Shown piece by piece: positions 24,731 through 33,729 of a stretch of 64,000 bases of DNA. This DNA is from Bin5 sp965208965. Its GTDB lineage: Bacteria > Chloroflexota > Anaerolineae > Caldilineales > Caldilineaceae. The stretch lies in the NCBI GenBank assembly GCA_965208965.1, contig OZ242384.1, forward strand, positions 1,240,001 through 1,304,000. The letters run 5' to 3'. The position numbers and the translations under genes are program-made. Within the stretch, counting starts at the first letter, position 1. Every line of letters starts with the position of its first letter. The notes beneath the pieces were generated by a model. It did not search any database. It had not been told where the DNA came from and saw only the letters and a list, made by a program, of their open reading frames with translations.

Positions 24731-25624
24731 ATGGCCGCCGGTCATCCGCCGCGAACGATGAGAAACACGATCAGTCTGCCGTCCAATCGATATCAGCTGT
24801 TGAACTGGACCACTAGGACTTTGATTCACCTGCTGGCCCTGGCCGGCGCGGTTGCCTTCCTGGTCCCCTTTCTGTGGATGATCTCCACTTCGCTGAAACC
24901 GATGGAGAAGATCTTCCAGTACCCGCCGCAGTGGCTGCCGGACCCGATCCTGTGGCGCAACTATATTGAGGCGCTGACGGTTATGCCGTTTGGCCTCTAC
25001 TTCCGCAATTCGATCTATGTTACGGTTCTGAGCGTGGTGGGGCAGATACTTTCTTCGGCGGTCGTTGCCTATGGCTTTGCCCGCCTGCGCTTTCCGGGGC
25101 GGAATATCCTCTTTATCATATTGCTGGCGACGATGATGCTGCCCTGGCAGGTGACGATGATCCCGCTCTTCATTCTCTATCGCAATCTGGACTGGATCAA
25201 CACCTACTATCCGCTCATCGTCCCCAACTTTCTGGGCGGCAGTCCCTTCTTCATCTTTCTGCTGCGCCAGTTCTTCCTGACCCTGCCGTTGGAGCTGGAT
25301 GAGGCTGCCAAGCTGGACGGCTGCGGACCGTTCCGTATTCTGTGGCAGATCCTGCTGCCGCTGGCAGTACCGGGCCTGACGACGGTTGCCATCTTCTCAT
25401 TCCTCTGGAACTGGAACGAGTTTCTGTGGCCGTTGATCGTCCTCAACGATGTCGACAAATGGACAATCCCGCTGGGGCTGAACGGTTTCCGAGACCAGTA
25501 CGGCACAGATTGGAACCATCTGATGGCGGCCTCCTTTGTTGCCTCGCTGCCGGTCATCATTATATTTTTCATATTCCAGGGTTATTTCATTCAGGGGATC
25601 GCCACGACCGGGGCGAAGGGGTGA
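24731..25624 (+). CDS. CUT1 sugar ABC transporter permease, UgpE type
   Basis: The 297-residue permease most likely starts at the ATG at 24731, two bases after the previous stop; an ATG at 24758 is the alternative. It contains the EAA loop ELDEAAKLDGCGPFRILWQILLP and ends FIQGIATTGAKG. With the gene before it and the binding protein at 22253 it forms the second importer of this locus. Confidence 0.92.
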   Translation: MAAGHPPRTMRNTISLPSNRYQLLNWTTRTLIHLLALAGAVAFLVPFLWMISTSLKPMEKIFQYPPQWLPDPILWRNYIEALTVMPFGLYFRNSIYVTVLSVVGQILSSAVVAYGFARLRFPGRNILFIILLATMMLPWQVTMIPLFILYRNLDWINTYYPLIVPNFLGGSPFFIFLLRQFFLTLPLELDEAAKLDGCGPFRILWQILLPLAVPGLTTVAIFSFLWNWNEFLWPLIVLNDVDKWTIPLGLNGFRDQYGTDWNHLMAASFVASLPVIIIFFIFQGYFIQGIATTGAKG

Positions 25625-25634
25625 AGGGCGAGGG

Positions 25635-25678
25635 GCGAGGAGAGAGTGAAGAGGAGTGAGGAGAGAGAAACTTCACTC
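25635..25678. repeat. Dispersed purine-rich palindromic element (intergenic copy)
   Basis: It begins GCGAGGAGAGAG and continues GAGGAGTGAGGAGAGAG, nearly identical to the intragenic copy at 3774-3811. GAGTGAAG (25644-25651) pairs with CTTCACTC (25671-25678). Confidence 0.75.
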
Positions 25679-25722
25679 ATTTCCAATTGACCGCTATTCT
25701 TAATTGCTTGGAGAGTAGCTCG

Positions 25723-27228
25723 ATGCGCGCGGAAAATGTGCTTTTCATTCTTACGGACCAGTGGCCGGCTTCGGCTTTCAGCTTTTGCGGGGCGGATACG
25801 CCGGCGCTCAAACAGCGAAGCGGTAGCGCATCGACCATTGCGACGCCGAATATCGACCGGCTGGCGGCTGCGGGGACCGTCTTCAGCAATGCTTTTACGA
25901 CCTGCCCGCTGTGTACGCCGGCGCGGGGGACGCTGCTCACGGGGCGCTGGCCGCACGCGACGGGCATCACCGACAACTACGCGGTGGGGTATTCGCAGCA
26001 GGTTTCACCGCCGCTGACCGAGCGCACCTGGATCGACGAGGCCGCCCGGCTCGGCTATCACGTCGGCTACTTCGGCAAGTGGCATCTCGGGCCGGTAAAC
26101 CCGGAGGCGCGCGGGGCCCACTGTTTTGACCCCGACGCAGAGGTGCAGCGCCGGCCTTATGATCCGGAAACGAGCAACTTCTCCTACCAGTTCGCCAAGG
26201 ACAACTACGACCGGCAGGAACAGGAGTTGATACGAGGCCGTGCTCCGTTCTGGGGCGATACGGCGCAGCCCAAAGAGGCGTGTCCCCCGTTCCCGGTGAT
26301 GGAGAACGGGGTCCGTTTCCTCGAAGAGTGGGCTGCAGGCGATCGCAGCAAACCGTTCTTTCTGACCGTCTCCTCGGCGGAGCCGCATTTCCCGCACCAT
26401 CTGCCCGAGCCGTATCTTGGCATCGCGCAGGAACTCCGAGACAAGGTCGAGCTACCGGCCAATCTGAGCGATAACTGCGCGGGCAGGCCCTGGTTTCACG
26501 CGGTGGCCTGGTGGCCCTGCATGGATACATCGCCGCTGGACGAGGAGGAGTGGCGCACGGTCGTAGCCTACTCGCACGCGCATATCATGATGGTCGACGA
26601 GGCGATCGGGCGGGTGCTGGGTACGCTGGAGCGGCTGGGGTTGCAGGATTCGACGACGGTGGTCTTCGTCGCGGACCACGGCGATATGGAGGGCGCGCAC
26701 AACCGTTTCGACAAGGGGGCCTATTTCTATGAGGAGGTGTGGCGCATTCCACTGATCATACGCAGCCCCGGCAGGGGGCAGGCAACCCAGGACGCCTATG
26801 TCTCGCTGATCGACGTGGGCGAGACGCTTTTCGGTCTCATCGACGCCGCGGCCACGGCAGAGCGACCGCGCGCGGGGCGGGACCTGCTGCCGCTGGTGGG
26901 TACGGGCACGCGGCCGGCGGACTGGCCGCAGACGGCTTTCGGCGTCTACAACCTGTACAACGGCATGAACTTCGCGGTGCGCGCCATCCGCAACGAGCGT
27001 TACAAGTACGTGTGGAATCCGCAGGCGATCGACGAGCTCTACGACCTGGAGGCCGACCCGCACGAGATGGGGAATCTGACAGCAGAGCCGGGGCTGGCAG
27101 CCACAAAGGCAGAGATCCGTCAACAACTGATGGACTGGCTGGTGGAGATTGGCGACGATCTGCCCAGCCGGGCCGGACAACTGCCGCGAGCGGGCACTAT
27201 CATGGCGACAGGCGAAGCGGGGCCGTAA
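25723..27228 (+). CDS. Sulfatase (type I, Cys-type formylglycine)
   Basis: The 501-residue sulfatase has NVLFILTDQWP with the first metal-binding Asp, the modification motif C64-T-P-A-R in CTPARGTLLTGRWPH, GYFGKWHLG, and VFVADHGDMEGAHNRFDKG. Cys64 must be converted to formylglycine by an FGE or anSME encoded elsewhere. No signal peptide is visible, so it probably acts on imported sulfated sugars. The ATG at 25723 has GGAG upstream. Residues about 28-38 (KQRSGSASTIA) are encoded by the 18-base dispersed repeat and have no place in the family core. The gene sits between the double importer and two glycosidase-type genes. Confidence 0.92.
   Translation: MRAENVLFILTDQWPASAFSFCGADTPALKQRSGSASTIATPNIDRLAAAGTVFSNAFTTCPLCTPARGTLLTGRWPHATGITDNYAVGYSQQVSPPLTERTWIDEAARLGYHVGYFGKWHLGPVNPEARGAHCFDPDAEVQRRPYDPETSNFSYQFAKDNYDRQEQELIRGRAPFWGDTAQPKEACPPFPVMENGVRFLEEWAAGDRSKPFFLTVSSAEPHFPHHLPEPYLGIAQELRDKVELPANLSDNCAGRPWFHAVAWWPCMDTSPLDEEEWRTVVAYSHAHIMMVDEAIGRVLGTLERLGLQDSTTVVFVADHGDMEGAHNRFDKGAYFYEEVWRIPLIIRSPGRGQATQDAYVSLIDVGETLFGLIDAAATAERPRAGRDLLPLVGTGTRPADWPQTAFGVYNLYNGMNFAVRAIRNERYKYVWNPQAIDELYDLEADPHEMGNLTAEPGLAATKAEIRQQLMDWLVEIGDDLPSRAGQLPRAGTIMATGEAGP
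25814..25831 (+). repeat. 18-base dispersed repeat, copy in the sulfatase gene
   Basis: AGCGAAGCGGTAGCGCAT is identical to 27717-27734 in the GH2 gene and occurs with one or two changes at 61141-61158 and 52786-52803 on the opposite strand. Here it is translated in frame near the N-terminus of the sulfatase. Confidence 0.8.
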
Positions 27229-27266
27229 GGGCAGTTTCTAGTTTTTAGTGGTTAGTTTTTAGTTTT
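27229..27266. repeat. AGTTTTTAGT-rich spacer repeat
   Basis: The gap before the GH2 gene holds AGTTTCTAGTTTTTAGTGG and TTAGTTTTTAGTTTTGGTGG. A similar string, GCAGTTTTTAGTAGTCAGTT, follows the GH2 stop at 30234-30262, so the gene is bracketed by related low-complexity tracts. Confidence 0.6.
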
Positions 27267-27347
27267 GGTGGCCCTTTGCTGTCAGGTGAACACCAGTTGC
27301 TGAAGACACCGATCCGAAAGTCAAAATCAATAGGGAACAGGATACAC

Positions 27348-30233
27348 ATGAATCGCACGATATCACTTGACGGCAGCTGGCAGGTCATCTTCGATGAGGA
27401 CAACAAAGGCCGCACGCTGAACTGGCAGGAGCGCGAACAGTTCCACAGCTACCACGCCATCGAGGAGGTTGCGGTCCCCGCCTGCCTGGAGGAGTTCCGA
27501 CAGGACTACGAGGGCGTCGCGTGGTATGGCAAGAGCTTCCATCTACCGGCGGAGTGGGAAGGCAAGACGGTGCGGGTCCGGTTCGAGGCGGTCAACTACC
27601 GGGCGGAGGTGTGGGTCAACGGCGAGGCGGCGGGCGCGCATGAAGGCGGCTATACCGGCTTCGAGTTGGAGGTCGGTGATCTCCTGGATGCGGGTGCGGA
27701 AAGCTCGCGCTCATATAGCGAAGCGGTAGCGCATGAACACTTCATCGCGGTGCGCGTCATCACGCCGCTGATCACCCGAGACGTCGTGATCGACGGGCTG
27801 GGGCGGGACGATATGCCGCACTGGCGCGGCGCCATCGCCGGCGGAATCTGGCAGCCGGTTTCGCTGATCGCCACGGATGCCGTCTACATTGAGAGCGCAT
27901 TTGTAACGGGCGATGTCAGCTCCGGCGATGTGCGGGTGGGATTGGCGCTGCGCAATACCAGTCTCAAGACACAGAGAGCCGAAATTCAGTGTACGATCAC
28001 GTCCTGGGCAGACGGCAAGCCTTCTGCCTCGGTCAGTGCAGAACACAATCTGCGGCCGGGCGGAAGCGAGGTGACGCTGGAGTTGAACGTGGCCGGCCAC
28101 AGGCTGTGGCAGCTGGATGATCCCTTTCTCTACCTGGCGACGACCAGCGTGCTGCTGGCGGACGGGCTTTCGGACCGGGTGGAGACGAGGTTCGGTTTTC
28201 GCGAGTTTACGGCTGAGGGCAAGAGCTTCTACCTCAATGGGAAAAAGATCGTCCTGAAGACGACCTTCAACGAGGCCTTCTACCCCCATTCGCTGGCCTA
28301 TCCGCGGGACCTGGAGCTGCTCCGGAAGGAGTTCAGGCTGATCAAAGAGGGCAACATCAACATGGTGCGGCCCTGGCGCAAGCCGCAGCCGCCGGTCGTC
28401 TACGATATGGCCGATGAGGTGGGCGTGCTGTACGTGGGCGCGCTGCCGGTCGAGTGCATGGACAACTGGCCGCAGATTACGCCCTACACGCGGCAACGGA
28501 TCGAGAACGAGGTGTCGGAGATGGTGCTGCGCGACCGCAACCATCCTTCGATCGTGATCTGGGAGATGTTCAACGAGATCCTGCGGGACGGACTGAAACG
28601 GCTGCGGCACACGACTTCGCTGAAGGCGCGCGAGCTGGATCCCACACGGCTGATTATCGACGAGGCCGGCGGCTTTGCCGGTCTGTGCAGCGTCTATCTG
28701 CCCGGTTCATACGAGCCGACGCTGATCAACGACGTCCACGACTACCCGGGCACGCCGTTCGCGCAGGAGAACTACGACAATCTGATGCTGCTGGGCAAGA
28801 CGGAAGCGGAGCTGGCGGCGATGGGGCGCACGAGTTTGGGCCGGCACACGCGCAGCCACATCGAGCCCGGCCTGCTGACCAACATTTCCGAGTTGGGCTA
28901 CGGCAGCATCCCCGACCTGGAAGCCAACATGGCCCAATACCGCCGCGAGGGCAACCCCATCACGCCGGACTACCGCATCCATGAACGCCTGCACGACTCC
29001 TACCTGGCGGTCTATGAACGGACAGGGCTGGAGGAGGTCTTCCCGACGTTCCACGACTTCATGCTCGCCTGCCAGGAGGTCCACTACACCGGCAACAAGC
29101 TGATGGCCGAGGCCTGCCGCATCAATGGCGACATCGCCGGTATCGGCATCCATTCTCTCAACGACGGCGACTGGATCGTGGGGGCAGGGCTGATCGACAA
29201 TTTCCGCAACCCCAAACGCGCCTATTACGCGATCCAGGAGACCTTTGCCGACCGCTATATCGCGATTCGCCCGAGCCGGCAGAATGTCTACGCGGGGCAG
29301 GGAGTGCAGATCCTGCTGACGTCGGTCAACGACGAGGAGGCTGTGACGGGGACGCTCTCGCTGCAGGTCACGGCCGGCGACGGGCAGCGCGTTCTCGACC
29401 ACAGCGAAGAGACCACGCTACCGGCGGGGATCGTCGATCTGGGCGAGTACGGCGTTGCTACCGACGGTCTGACGGGGCGCTGTCTGGTCGAGGTCGCGTT
29501 CGGCGCCGGCGCAGAGACGGTTGCGAGTAACTGCTCCAGCTTCTATGTGCTGGAGCAGGAGGGATCGGCCCTTCCCGGGCAGGACGTTGCGCTGATCGAT
29601 CTCGACGGCGCGCTCGGCGCGTATCTGGCCGGCTCTGACCTGCGTTCTACGCCATTTTCAGGGGAGACACCCCGCAATCAGCGGACGCTGGTGAATCTGA
29701 ATGATTGGGGCGGCGAAGGGCAGCCAGTCTTCGCCGAACTGGCGCAATGGGTCAGCGGCGGCGGAACGGCCGTCTTCCTCGGCATGCCGCCGGAGGACGC
29801 TCTGGGAACCAAATTTCGCATGGAGAAATTCCTTTCAAAGGATATTCTGCTGCCGTTCGCTGTGTCCTATTACAGCGGTAAGGGGCTGTGGACACCCTGC
29901 AGCCACGTTGTGCGCGAGCATCCGGTCTACGACGGACTGCCGTCGGCCTGCCTGATGGGGCAGGAGTACCGCGACGTGGTTTCGCGCTGGTCGATCGTTA
30001 CGCCGGAGACGGACTGGATCAGCGGCAACGTCACCTATGACTGGTACGCCGGCCTGAAGCACAAGCAGAACTACATCGGCGTGACCGCGGCCTTCCACGG
30101 CGCCGACCTGACGGAGATCGCGCACGGTGAAGGCAGTTACATTCTGTGTACGCACCGGCTCGTTGAAAACCTCGGTAAAGATCCGGTGGCGGAGCGGCTG
30201 TTCAGCAACCTGGTGGGCTGGGTTTTGGGGTAG
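27348..30233 (+). CDS. Glycoside hydrolase family 2 enzyme with C-terminal GATase-like domain
   Basis: The 961-residue protein has the GH2 sugar-binding domain (SLDGSWQVIFDEDNKG, WYGKSFHLP, VWVNGEAAGAHEGGYTGFELEV), an immunoglobulin-like domain and a TIM barrel. The acid/base is Glu410 in IWEMFNEI and the likely nucleophile Glu515 in ISELGYG. From about residue 770 a Rossmann-like, glutamine-amidotransferase-type domain follows (QDVALIDLDGALGAYLAG, WVSGGGTAVFLGMPPED). It lacks a signal peptide. It should cleave a beta-galactoside, mannoside or glucuronide released after desulfation. Residues 124-129 (SEAVAH) come from the 18-base dispersed repeat. The ATG at 27348 was chosen at the start of domain homology. 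Confidence 0.88.
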   Translation: MNRTISLDGSWQVIFDEDNKGRTLNWQEREQFHSYHAIEEVAVPACLEEFRQDYEGVAWYGKSFHLPAEWEGKTVRVRFEAVNYRAEVWVNGEAAGAHEGGYTGFELEVGDLLDAGAESSRSYSEAVAHEHFIAVRVITPLITRDVVIDGLGRDDMPHWRGAIAGGIWQPVSLIATDAVYIESAFVTGDVSSGDVRVGLALRNTSLKTQRAEIQCTITSWADGKPSASVSAEHNLRPGGSEVTLELNVAGHRLWQLDDPFLYLATTSVLLADGLSDRVETRFGFREFTAEGKSFYLNGKKIVLKTTFNEAFYPHSLAYPRDLELLRKEFRLIKEGNINMVRPWRKPQPPVVYDMADEVGVLYVGALPVECMDNWPQITPYTRQRIENEVSEMVLRDRNHPSIVIWEMFNEILRDGLKRLRHTTSLKARELDPTRLIIDEAGGFAGLCSVYLPGSYEPTLINDVHDYPGTPFAQENYDNLMLLGKTEAELAAMGRTSLGRHTRSHIEPGLLTNISELGYGSIPDLEANMAQYRREGNPITPDYRIHERLHDSYLAVYERTGLEEVFPTFHDFMLACQEVHYTGNKLMAEACRINGDIAGIGIHSLNDGDWIVGAGLIDNFRNPKRAYYAIQETFADRYIAIRPSRQNVYAGQGVQILLTSVNDEEAVTGTLSLQVTAGDGQRVLDHSEETTLPAGIVDLGEYGVATDGLTGRCLVEVAFGAGAETVASNCSSFYVLEQEGSALPGQDVALIDLDGALGAYLAGSDLRSTPFSGETPRNQRTLVNLNDWGGEGQPVFAELAQWVSGGGTAVFLGMPPEDALGTKFRMEKFLSKDILLPFAVSYYSGKGLWTPCSHVVREHPVYDGLPSACLMGQEYRDVVSRWSIVTPETDWISGNVTYDWYAGLKHKQNYIGVTAAFHGADLTEIAHGEGSYILCTHRLVENLGKDPVAERLFSNLVGWVLG
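27717..27734 (+). repeat. 18-base dispersed repeat, copy in the GH2 gene
   Basis: Identical to 25814-25831 (AGCGAAGCGGTAGCGCAT) but read in a different frame, giving SEAVAH instead of RSGSAS. It lies in the sugar-binding domain between GDLLDAG and HFIAVRVITP, where family members usually have a short turn. Confidence 0.8.
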
Positions 30234-30264
30234 CAGTTTTTAGTAGTCAGTTTTCAGTTTTTGG
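30234..30264. repeat. AGTTTTTAGT-rich spacer repeat, downstream copy
   Basis: GCAGTTTTTAGTAGTCAGTT followed by TTCAGTTTTTGGTGC mirrors the tract at 27229-27266 on the other side of the GH2 gene. The rest of 30265-30393 holds only the leader of the next gene. Confidence 0.55.
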
Positions 30265-30393
30265 TGCATCTCCGCGTACGCGGCAGTTACAAATGTGCGT
30301 TCAATATGAAGACCCTCTTTTTTTCCGTATTTCGTATTGCGTAACGCGGGGCGAAAAGTCCTGTGACGCCGCGTTTCATATTCAGGAGACAGT

Positions 30394-31341
30394 ATGGACA
30401 ACTCAGTGCATGATGAGATTCCGTTCGAACTGTTCGCGAGTTTCGAACGTATTGCGGAGGGCAACCCGGTCTTTTTCTGTGAGCCGCCGGAATGGGCTGC
30501 GGCCGCGCATGCGATGGTGGTGGGTGAGACGGTCCACTACCTTTGGGGCAGGCGCAGAAAGGACAACTACTGGGTGCTGATGCACAGCACGGCGCCGGCG
30601 AGCGACCCTGCGGCCGTTATCCACGACCAGAGGAATCCCGTCCTGGTGCCCTCGCAGGCCGGGTTCGACGATTTCACCACCGAGTACCCTTTCCCCTTCC
30701 TGAATCCGGCCGACGGCAGGTTCTATGTCTACTATCTTGGCCGGCGGCTCAAGCCCCCCAAGCAGACGGGGCTATTGGTGGGCGACGGGGATTTCGGCGC
30801 ATGGACGCGCGTGCGCCAAACGCCGGTGATTTCCGCGGACACGCCTTACGAAAGCGCGGGCTCGTCGCACCCTTCCATGGCAGTTGACGGCGACACGATC
30901 CACATCATCTACACGGGCGAATCGGAGGGGCCGCCGGTCATCTGCCACGCGACCGCGCCGACCAGCGACCCCGCGGCCGTCACCAAGGACGCGGCAAATC
31001 CGATATTCAGCGGCAGCGGTTTGGCGTGGGACAGCGGCGGCGTGCGCGAGGCGGAGATCTTCAAAGGGCCGCGCTATTTCCACATTCTGTACGGCGGGCG
31101 GGCGGACGACAGCGAGGTGTGGCAGATCGGGCATGTGCGCACGCGGGACTTCCGCAGCTTTGAGGCGAACCCGCACAACCCGATCTTCACGCCCGCCGCG
31201 GCGCGCGGGGCATGGGACTGCGACGGTATCCTGACGCCGCAGGTCTTTGAGGCCGGGGACGCCTACTACATGCTCTATGCGGGGCGGAAGGGAAGAGAGT
31301 GGCAGAGCGGCCTTGCCAGAGCAGACAAACCGCGCGGATAG
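30394..31341 (+). CDS. GH43/GH32-like five-bladed beta-propeller protein
   Basis: The 315-residue protein shows repeated propeller blades: NPVFFCEPPEWAAAAHAMVVG, NPVLVPSQAGFDDFTTEYPFPFLNPADGRFYVYYLG, SAGSSHPSMAVDGDTIHIIYTG, NPIFSGSGLAWDSGGVREAEIFKG and GAWDCDGILTPQVFEAGDAYYMLYAG. The Glu/Asp in VREAEIFKG and CDGILTP are candidates for catalytic residues of GH43-like enzymes. No signal peptide. It completes the sulfatase-GH2 set, probably acting on the same glycan. CAGGAG lies before the ATG. Confidence 0.8.
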   Translation: MDNSVHDEIPFELFASFERIAEGNPVFFCEPPEWAAAAHAMVVGETVHYLWGRRRKDNYWVLMHSTAPASDPAAVIHDQRNPVLVPSQAGFDDFTTEYPFPFLNPADGRFYVYYLGRRLKPPKQTGLLVGDGDFGAWTRVRQTPVISADTPYESAGSSHPSMAVDGDTIHIIYTGESEGPPVICHATAPTSDPAAVTKDAANPIFSGSGLAWDSGGVREAEIFKGPRYFHILYGGRADDSEVWQIGHVRTRDFRSFEANPHNPIFTPAAARGAWDCDGILTPQVFEAGDAYYMLYAGRKGREWQSGLARADKPRG

Positions 31342-31423
31342 CGAAGCGAATTTAAGAACTGCGATTAAGTAAACTAGAAACCAGGTCGTACATCATCGGT
31401 AGATGGCGTGGCGGGGGGCACTT

Positions 31424-33694
31424 ATGACGGCACAAATCAAAACGAACGAGTTCAGGCCAAACCCCGCGTTGGCAATCGACCCGGAGTTACGCCTATCGCT
31501 CACCTGGATTATTGCCGCGCTGATCTGCCTGGGGTTAACCGTGACGTTCACGGGCGAATTGCTGGTTGAGCCGGCACAACGGTTGCCCTTCATCCAAATA
31601 CCCTGGGTATGTTTTGGCCTGGCTGCGCTCATCTGGTTGCTGGATCGGTTGGGTGGGACCAGGCTCAGCCACTGGTTTACGGTCGTTGCGCTGGTCGTCT
31701 GTACCAGTGTGGCTTTCGTCTGGTATGGTGCGCCCATCCTGCTACTCTTGATGGTTCTGCCGCCCATAGTGGCCTCGGCCCTCCTCTCCTGGCCTGTAGC
31801 CGTCCTAACCGGATTATTGGAAACCCTGTGGGTTCTGTTTCTCTCCCCAGCCATCACCGGAACAGCGGTAGATCCTATGGCGATGACCGTGACGGTTAGC
31901 ACGATATGGACGGTAATCGGCCTGTTGTTGGTCATCATCCGCCTCCAGGATCAACGCAGCAAATGGTTATACGATCAGTTTCAACGAGCGCAGCAGCTAT
32001 TAGATGAAACTCGGGATCAGAAAGTCCAGTTAGTCCAGATGCAGGAGGACCTGAAGACCGCCTATCAGACCCAGGAACTGCTCAATCAGCGGTTGGTGGC
32101 CCTACGCCAGATTACCGAGGAAGCCCATCAGGCCAAAGCAGCCTTTGTGGCCAAAATCAGCCATGAATTTCGCACGCCCCTGAATATGATCCTGGGGCTG
32201 ATCGATACGTTAGTCGAGGCCCCTGAGGTGTATGGCGAACCGATACCGCCCCGGCTCTACCAGATCCTGGAAATCGTACAGCGAAACAGCGATCACCTGG
32301 CCGGTTTGATCGACGATGTTCTGGATTTGAGCCAGGCTGAAGTGGGCCGCCTGGCTCTGCATCGGGAATGGGTAGATTTGGCCGATGAACTTGAAAAATC
32401 GCTGATGATGGTGGTGCGTCCGCTGCTCGAACAGAAAAAGCTCAATCTTCAAATCAATATTGCCGACGACTTTCCGCTAGTTTACTGCGACAGAACCCGT
32501 ATCCGTCAGGTCGTGCTCAATCTAGTCAGCAATGCGGCCAAGTATACCGAGCATGGCGGCATTACAGTCGACGCCAAGCGACTGGGTAATGAAGTCCAGA
32601 TCAGCGTGACCGATACTGGCCCCGGTATCGCCGCTCACGATTTGGAAAGGATATTTGAACTCTTTGCCCAAGCAGGACAATCACAACCCAGCCAGGGCAC
32701 CAGCGGCTTGGGACTGAGCATCAGCCGGCAATTCATCGAACGCCATCATGGCCGGATTTGGGCGGAAAGCGAACTGGGAAGAGGCAGTACCTTCGCGTTT
32801 CGGCTTCCGATCCAGCCAGCTGACCTGGTGTTGGGCGAAGGTGACCGACCACCTGTTGAGCGGCGTGTCGCCGAAGATTGGATGTGGCACGAGCGGGCCG
32901 CCTGGCCCCAATTGCCCGAGATGCCCCGCAAACAGCGCATCTTGATCTGCGATGAAAACGGCGAGTTGACCGACCTCTTCACCCGCTATGTCGATGACAT
33001 GGAATTGGCCGGTGCGCGCAGTCTTTCCCAGGCAATTGATCAGTTGCAAAACCATCCGGCCCATACGCTGATCCTCAATTCGGCCTCGCCCCAAGAGCTG
33101 GTCACACACGTTGAAGAGGCCCGTCAGGCCCTGCCCGATATGCCTATTGTCGGCTGCGCCTTCCCCAGAAAAATAGAAATGGCCATCGAGGCTGGGGCGG
33201 TTGGCTATCTGATCAAACCCGTCAGACGGGCTGATTTGGTGAAGGCGATTGACACTTTAGACAGGCCGGTGAAGCGGTTGCTGATTGTGGACGACGACCC
33301 GGACATTCGGGAGCTCTATACGCGCATGCTCTCGATTATTGATCCAACGCTGCAGAACCAAACCGCCGCCAGCGGCGCTGAAGCGCTGGCGATGCTACGT
33401 CGCTGTGTCCAAAGCGGGGACGCGCCGGATCTGGTTCTGCTGGACATTCTCATGCCCGATATGTCCGGTTGGCAGGTGCTGGCGGAGAAGAATCTGGACC
33501 CGACTCTCCGTGACATTCCGGTGATCACCGTCTCCGGAGAAGATCAGGTTTCCTGGCCGACACGAAGCCCCGTGCTGGTGGCGACAATGGGGTTGGGGAT
33601 GTCGGTTCCGAAGTTACTGGAGTGCTCGCAGCGGCTTTCGGCTATGTTGCTGCAGCCTGATGGTGAGGTTGATTCAGTGGATGAGTCAACCTAA
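31424..33694 (+). CDS. Hybrid sensor histidine kinase with two receiver-type domains
   Basis: The 756-residue protein has six membrane spans within residues 25-170, a coiled coil, then HisKA with the phospho-acceptor near His247 (KISHEFRTPLN). The HATPase_c domain has the N box NLVSNAAKYT, DTGPGIA and GTSGLGLSI. A first receiver-like domain (RILICDENGELTDLF) lacks the aspartate, reading TLILNSASPQ, though it keeps the Lys in YLIKPVRR. A second receiver is complete, with Asp near 674 in LVLLDILMPDMSGW. The ATG at 31424 has a G-rich site upstream; one at 31403 is an alternative. It is convergent with the regulator gene that ends at 33730, probably its partner. Confidence 0.88.
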   Translation: MTAQIKTNEFRPNPALAIDPELRLSLTWIIAALICLGLTVTFTGELLVEPAQRLPFIQIPWVCFGLAALIWLLDRLGGTRLSHWFTVVALVVCTSVAFVWYGAPILLLLMVLPPIVASALLSWPVAVLTGLLETLWVLFLSPAITGTAVDPMAMTVTVSTIWTVIGLLLVIIRLQDQRSKWLYDQFQRAQQLLDETRDQKVQLVQMQEDLKTAYQTQELLNQRLVALRQITEEAHQAKAAFVAKISHEFRTPLNMILGLIDTLVEAPEVYGEPIPPRLYQILEIVQRNSDHLAGLIDDVLDLSQAEVGRLALHREWVDLADELEKSLMMVVRPLLEQKKLNLQINIADDFPLVYCDRTRIRQVVLNLVSNAAKYTEHGGITVDAKRLGNEVQISVTDTGPGIAAHDLERIFELFAQAGQSQPSQGTSGLGLSISRQFIERHHGRIWAESELGRGSTFAFRLPIQPADLVLGEGDRPPVERRVAEDWMWHERAAWPQLPEMPRKQRILICDENGELTDLFTRYVDDMELAGARSLSQAIDQLQNHPAHTLILNSASPQELVTHVEEARQALPDMPIVGCAFPRKIEMAIEAGAVGYLIKPVRRADLVKAIDTLDRPVKRLLIVDDDPDIRELYTRMLSIIDPTLQNQTAASGAEALAMLRRCVQSGDAPDLVLLDILMPDMSGWQVLAEKNLDPTLRDIPVITVSGEDQVSWPTRSPVLVATMGLGMSVPKLLECSQRLSAMLLQPDGEVDSVDEST

Positions 33695-33729
33695 GCGCTT
33701 TCGTCAACGCTTCGACAGTGGTCCTACGC

